A stretch of 8,221 bases of DNA from Phycisphaerales bacterium (GTDB taxonomy: Bacteria > Planctomycetota > Phycisphaerae > SM23-33): positions 1,943 to 10,163 of the forward strand of contig DNAS01000161.1 of assembly GCA_003485185.1 (NCBI GenBank). The letters are read 5' to 3'. Below are positions 6,132 through 8,221 of the stretch, piece by piece; positions within the stretch are counted from its first letter, which is position 1; each line of letters opens with the position of its first letter. The notes under the pieces are model-generated. The model had not been told where the DNA came from. It saw only the letters and a list, made by a program, of their open reading frames with translations, and did not search any database. Made by a program: the position numbers and the translations under genes.

Positions 6132-6146
6132 GATTTGCGCCAAATC
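6132..6146. repeat. Short palindrome GATTTG-CGC-CAAATC between C1 and C3
   Basis: 6-bp perfect arms around CGC, extendable by flanking TTT/AAA with a one-base bulge. It lies between two members of the hairpin family and may be a degenerate member of it, since the GAAAACAC that follows resembles the family's GAACAC end. Confidence 0.4.
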
Positions 6147-6179
6147 GAAAACACGGCCTGCAAGCAAGCCGTACCAATC
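6147..6179 (-). repeat. Interspersed hairpin repeat, copy C3 (decayed)
   Basis: The arms CACGGCCTGC (6152-6161) and GCAAGCCGTA (6164-6173) pair with one internal mismatch and a changed terminal base, and the outer end reads CCAATC where other copies have CCACCC. The centre and orientation match C1, so it is read as an older or mutated copy of the same family. Confidence 0.6.
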
Positions 6180-6268
6180 ATGAATTTTGGCCCCTTTCCC
6201 GCGCATGTTCTAAAAACGGCCGCAAGATCGGACGATATAAAGGGCTAGGAACGCTTGACGAACCGAGA

Positions 6269-6340
6269 ACCACAAAGGGCTCAAGGCTATGGGGAAACCG
6301 GCATTGCTTTTCCCTTTGCGATCTTTGTGCCCTCTGTGGT
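6269..6340. repeat. Imperfect inverted repeat, 18-bp arms, in the mannosidase-kinase spacer
   Basis: The arm ACCACAAAGGGCTCAAGG (6269-6286) matches the reverse complement of 6323-6340 at 15 of 18 positions, with 36 nt between that also contain GGGGAAA and TTTTCCC, able to extend a fold. GAGCTTTTTC follows on the plus strand, so it could assist termination after the mannosidase. The sequence is unrelated to the GGGTGGCAC hairpins. The rest of the 6077-6473 spacer holds the C hairpins, a kinase promoter candidate and no gene that can be supported. Confidence 0.55.
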
Positions 6341-6379
6341 GAGCTTTTTCTTCGGAGCGGAAAACGGCGGCAAATGGGT

Positions 6380-6407
6380 TTGCCGCGGAAAGGTTTCCTG
6401 CTAGGAT
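6380..6407 (+). promoter_or_regulatory. Candidate promoter for the kinase-phosphatase operon
   Basis: TTGCCG (6380-6385), a 16-nt spacer and TAGGAT (6402-6407) match sigma70 boxes at 4 of 6 positions each. The leader would be about 60 nt and contains repeated TTCATT units. The ATG at 6474 has no recognisable Shine-Dalgarno, so a shorter leader from an unseen start is also possible. Confidence 0.4.
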
Positions 6408-6473
6408 GAGGACATCTTATTCATTTTCGCACGTTCATTCATCCATAACTTATACCCGACATCCGAACCGCGC

Positions 6474-7331
6474 ATGAGCACTCCACAGACATTGGAGGTG
6501 CCCGGCTACCAGGTCATGCAGTTCCTGGGCAGCGGGGCCCGCAGCACGATCTGGCAGATCAAGGACCACCGGTCCGCGCGTGTCTTCGCGCTGAAACGGG
6601 TGGTGAAGCGCCAATCCTCCGACCAGCGTTACCTCGACCAGGCCGCCAACGAATACGAAATCGGCGTCCGGTTCAACCACCCCGTCATCCGGCGGATTCA
6701 CAGCTTCAAGCGCATCAAGCGGTGGATGAGCCTGAAGGAAGTGCACCTGGTCATGGAATTCTGCCCCGGGCGGACGCTCCAGGACCACCCCCCGGAAGAC
6801 GTTCGGGAGGTGGTGCGGGTCTACAGCGAGGTCGCCACGGCGCTGGCGTACATGAACGCCCACGGGTTCGTCCACGCGGACATCAAGCCGAACAACATCA
6901 TCGTCGCGGCCGGCGGCGCGGTGAAGATCATCGACCTCGGCCAGAGCTGCCGCCTCGGCACGATCAAGGACCGCATCCAGGGCACGCCGGATTTCATCGC
7001 CCCCGAGCAGGTGCACCGCCACCCGCTCGACGGGCGGACCGACGTCTACAATTTCGGCGCGGCCATGTACTGGACGCTCACCGGCCGGCCGATCCCCACG
7101 CTCATGGGCACCAAGGGCGTCATCAGCATGATGTCGGACCTGGTGGTCGTGCCCCCGGAGCAGATCAACCCGCAGGTTCCGACGGCGCTGAGCCGGCTGA
7201 TCATCGACTGCATCGAGTTCCAGCCGCCCCACCGCCCGCAGTCGATGAACGAGGTGGTCTCGCGCCTGAGCCTGATCTCCCATGTGATGGACCGCGACCC
7301 CAATGCCCCGCCGGACCTGGAGGGCGTCTGA
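6474..7331 (+). CDS. Serine/threonine protein kinase, short soluble Hanks type
   Basis: 285 residues, essentially the kinase domain alone: no transmembrane helix, PASTA, FHA or other sensor domain. The Gly-rich loop is LGSGARSTIW (18-27), the ATP-binding Lys is Lys41 in FALKRV, and a Glu of helix C is at 60 or 62. The catalytic loop is VHADIKPNNI (133-142) with Asp136, Lys138 and Asn141, the metal-binding Asp154 is in IDLG, and GTPDFIAPEQ (170-179) is the P+1/APE segment, followed by TDVYNFG. The catalytic loop has Ala where RD kinases have Arg, and DLG replaces DFG; both occur in active kinases. All catalytic residues are present. It should phosphorylate Ser/Thr of an unknown protein in the cytoplasm. 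No Shine-Dalgarno precedes the ATG, but the alignment of the Gly loop fits this start. The phosphatase encoded immediately downstream is the obvious antagonist. Confidence 0.92.
   Translation: MSTPQTLEVPGYQVMQFLGSGARSTIWQIKDHRSARVFALKRVVKRQSSDQRYLDQAANEYEIGVRFNHPVIRRIHSFKRIKRWMSLKEVHLVMEFCPGRTLQDHPPEDVREVVRVYSEVATALAYMNAHGFVHADIKPNNIIVAAGGAVKIIDLGQSCRLGTIKDRIQGTPDFIAPEQVHRHPLDGRTDVYNFGAAMYWTLTGRPIPTLMGTKGVISMMSDLVVVPPEQINPQVPTALSRLIIDCIEFQPPHRPQSMNEVVSRLSLISHVMDRDPNAPPDLEGV
7319..7324 (+). promoter_or_regulatory. Shine-Dalgarno GGAGGG for the phosphatase, inside the kinase gene
   Basis: GGAGGG lies in the last codons of the kinase and stands 8 nt before the GTG at 7333. It decides that start over the in-frame ATG at 7303, which has no such site and would overlap the kinase by 29 nt. 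Confidence 0.75.
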
Positions 7332-7332
7332 G

Positions 7333-8178
7333 GTGGCCTGCGCGGCGGCGGACATCTTCCTTCGCGCGGCGGAGCTGAACCGAAACGACGCCCGGCGCGC
7401 GGGGAACATCGTCGAGTTCGAAGCCGAGTCCGAGATCCTCTACACCGGCGACATCCACGGGCATCGCAACAATCTCTCGCGCATCCTGGCGTACGCCGAC
7501 GTGAGCGCCTGTCCGCAGCGGCGCCTGGTGCTCCAGGAGATCATCCACGGCCCGCCCGACGAGCGGACCGGCCAGGACCGCAGCGTGGACCTGCTGCTCC
7601 GCGCCGCGCGGCTGAAGGTCGCCCAGCCGGAGCAGGTGGTCTTCCTGCTGGGCAACCACGACGTGGCGCAGCTGACCGGCAACGAGATTTCCAAGAACGG
7701 GCGCGGCGTGTGCAAGGCGTTCACGGAGGGCGTGCGGTACGCCTTCGGTGCCTCCGGCGACGAGGCGCTCGCGGCGATCCACGATTTCCTCCGCTCGATG
7801 CCGCTGGCCGCACGCGTCGGGCGGACGCTCATGAGCCACTCGCTGCCCTCGCCGGGGCGGTGGACCGACGCCTGCCTGGACATCCTGCGCGGCGGCGCGA
7901 CCGACGCGGACTTCCGCCGCGGCGGGCCCGTCTACGAGTGGACCTGGGGGCGCGGGCACACGCCCGAGCACATCGAGCAACTCGCTGCCGCAATCGGCGT
8001 CGACTTTTTCCTCATCGGGCACTACCATACCGGCCGGCCGTTCGAGGCCATCGGGCGACGGGCCCTGACCGTCAGCAGCGACGACGACCACGGCTGCCTG
8101 CTGCCCTTCGCGGGCGCGACGCCGTTGAACCAGGCCGCCGCCCTCGAGGCTCTCAAGCCCATCGTCTCGCTGGGATAG
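7333..8178 (+). CDS. Calcineurin-like / PPP-type metallophosphatase
   Basis: 281 residues from GTG. The binuclear-metal motifs appear in PPP order: GDIHGH (39-44; Asp40 and His42), GNHD (107-110; Asn108 and His109), MSHS with His169, and GHYHTG (229-234; His230 and His232). Spacing and the following ALTVSSDDDHG match the PPP protein phosphatase fold. The motif that should read GDxVDRG appears as QEIIHG (68-73), so Glu69 stands where the bridging Asp is expected. Activity or metal preference may therefore differ. There is no signal peptide or membrane segment. The start is one base after the kinase stop, so translation is probably coupled and the two proteins made in fixed ratio. It most likely removes phosphate from the kinase or its substrate. 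A nucleotide or other phosphodiesterase role cannot be excluded by sequence alone. Confidence 0.88.
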   Translation: MACAAADIFLRAAELNRNDARRAGNIVEFEAESEILYTGDIHGHRNNLSRILAYADVSACPQRRLVLQEIIHGPPDERTGQDRSVDLLLRAARLKVAQPEQVVFLLGNHDVAQLTGNEISKNGRGVCKAFTEGVRYAFGASGDEALAAIHDFLRSMPLAARVGRTLMSHSLPSPGRWTDACLDILRGGATDADFRRGGPVYEWTWGRGHTPEHIEQLAAAIGVDFFLIGHYHTGRPFEAIGRRALTVSSDDDHGCLLPFAGATPLNQAAALEALKPIVSLG

Positions 8179-8183
8179 GCGGC

Positions 8184-8214
8184 GGGTGGCACTGCTTGCT
8201 TGCAAGCAGTGTTC
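8184..8214 (+). repeat. Interspersed hairpin repeat, copy D
   Basis: GGGTGG, CACTGCTTGC (8190-8199), loop TT, GCAAGCAGTG (8202-8211), TTC: a perfect 10-bp stem beginning 5 nt after the phosphatase stop. The window ends 7 nt later, so a partner copy in inverted orientation may follow outside. Confidence 0.8.
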
Positions 8215-8221
8215 TTGCGGC

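Noticed and set aside
2327..6181. A 1284-codon open frame on the minus strand, antisense to the alpha-mannosidase
   Set aside because: It runs opposite a gene with complete GH38 motifs. Its product is low-complexity Arg/Ala/Val/Leu-rich sequence with no recognisable domain, and it crosses the repeat cassette and the isomerase gene in a wrong frame. Long antisense frames are expected in GC-rich coding DNA.
6181..6268. Possible small gene or RNA between the C hairpins and the next inverted repeat
   Set aside because: There is no ORF with a ribosome site, no stable long stem and no known RNA motif was recognised.

Overview
The window is high-GC bacterial DNA with six real coding regions on both strands and intergenic spacers unusually rich in inverted repeats. 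The gene content (an ECF-type sigma factor with a membrane anti-sigma partner, a MAN2C1-like GH38 alpha-mannosidase, a COG1082-type sugar isomerase/epimerase, and a small Ser/Thr kinase beside a PPP-like phosphatase) and the style of the interspersed repeats resemble Planctomycetota, perhaps a Phycisphaerae-like lineage. That assignment is inference. No rRNA, tRNA, integrase, transposase or CRISPR array is visible.

Left third, minus strand: an ECF-type sigma factor (about 1500 to 904) is followed after 9 nt by a single-pass membrane anti-sigma-like protein (894 to 289). After a 171-nt spacer holding hairpins comes the start of an exported protein (117 to the window edge). This reads as a cell-surface signalling operon. 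Upstream of the sigma gene, 1501-1830 holds a candidate promoter, a terminator facing leftward, and two further inverted repeats, and it separates this unit from the next gene.

Middle: a TIM-barrel sugar isomerase/epimerase-like gene (minus, 2631 to 1831) and a 1030-residue GH38 alpha-mannosidase (plus, 2984 to 6076) diverge from a 352-nt region. Each has a recognisable sigma70-like promoter. Between the two -35 boxes sits a cassette of about 164 bp with imperfect terminal inverted repeats and two inverted hairpins. The pair suggests use or remodelling of mannose-containing glycans, but no transporter is in view.

Right third, plus strand: after a 397-nt spacer with more hairpins, a short soluble Ser/Thr kinase gene is followed directly by a calcineurin/PPP-like metallophosphatase gene. 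The phosphatase GTG start lies one base after the kinase stop and its Shine-Dalgarno lies inside the kinase gene. This looks like a translationally coupled kinase/phosphatase switch.

The most distinctive non-coding signal is a family of short hairpins of about 31 nt (GGGTGGCAC - 3 variable bp - TTGC NN GCAA - 3 complementary bp - GTGTTC). Copies occur near positions 175, 220, 6092, 6147 and 8184, with a longer-stem relative inside the 2727-2890 cassette. The variable stem positions change in complementary pairs between copies, which argues that the folded structure is maintained or that the copies spread as palindromes.
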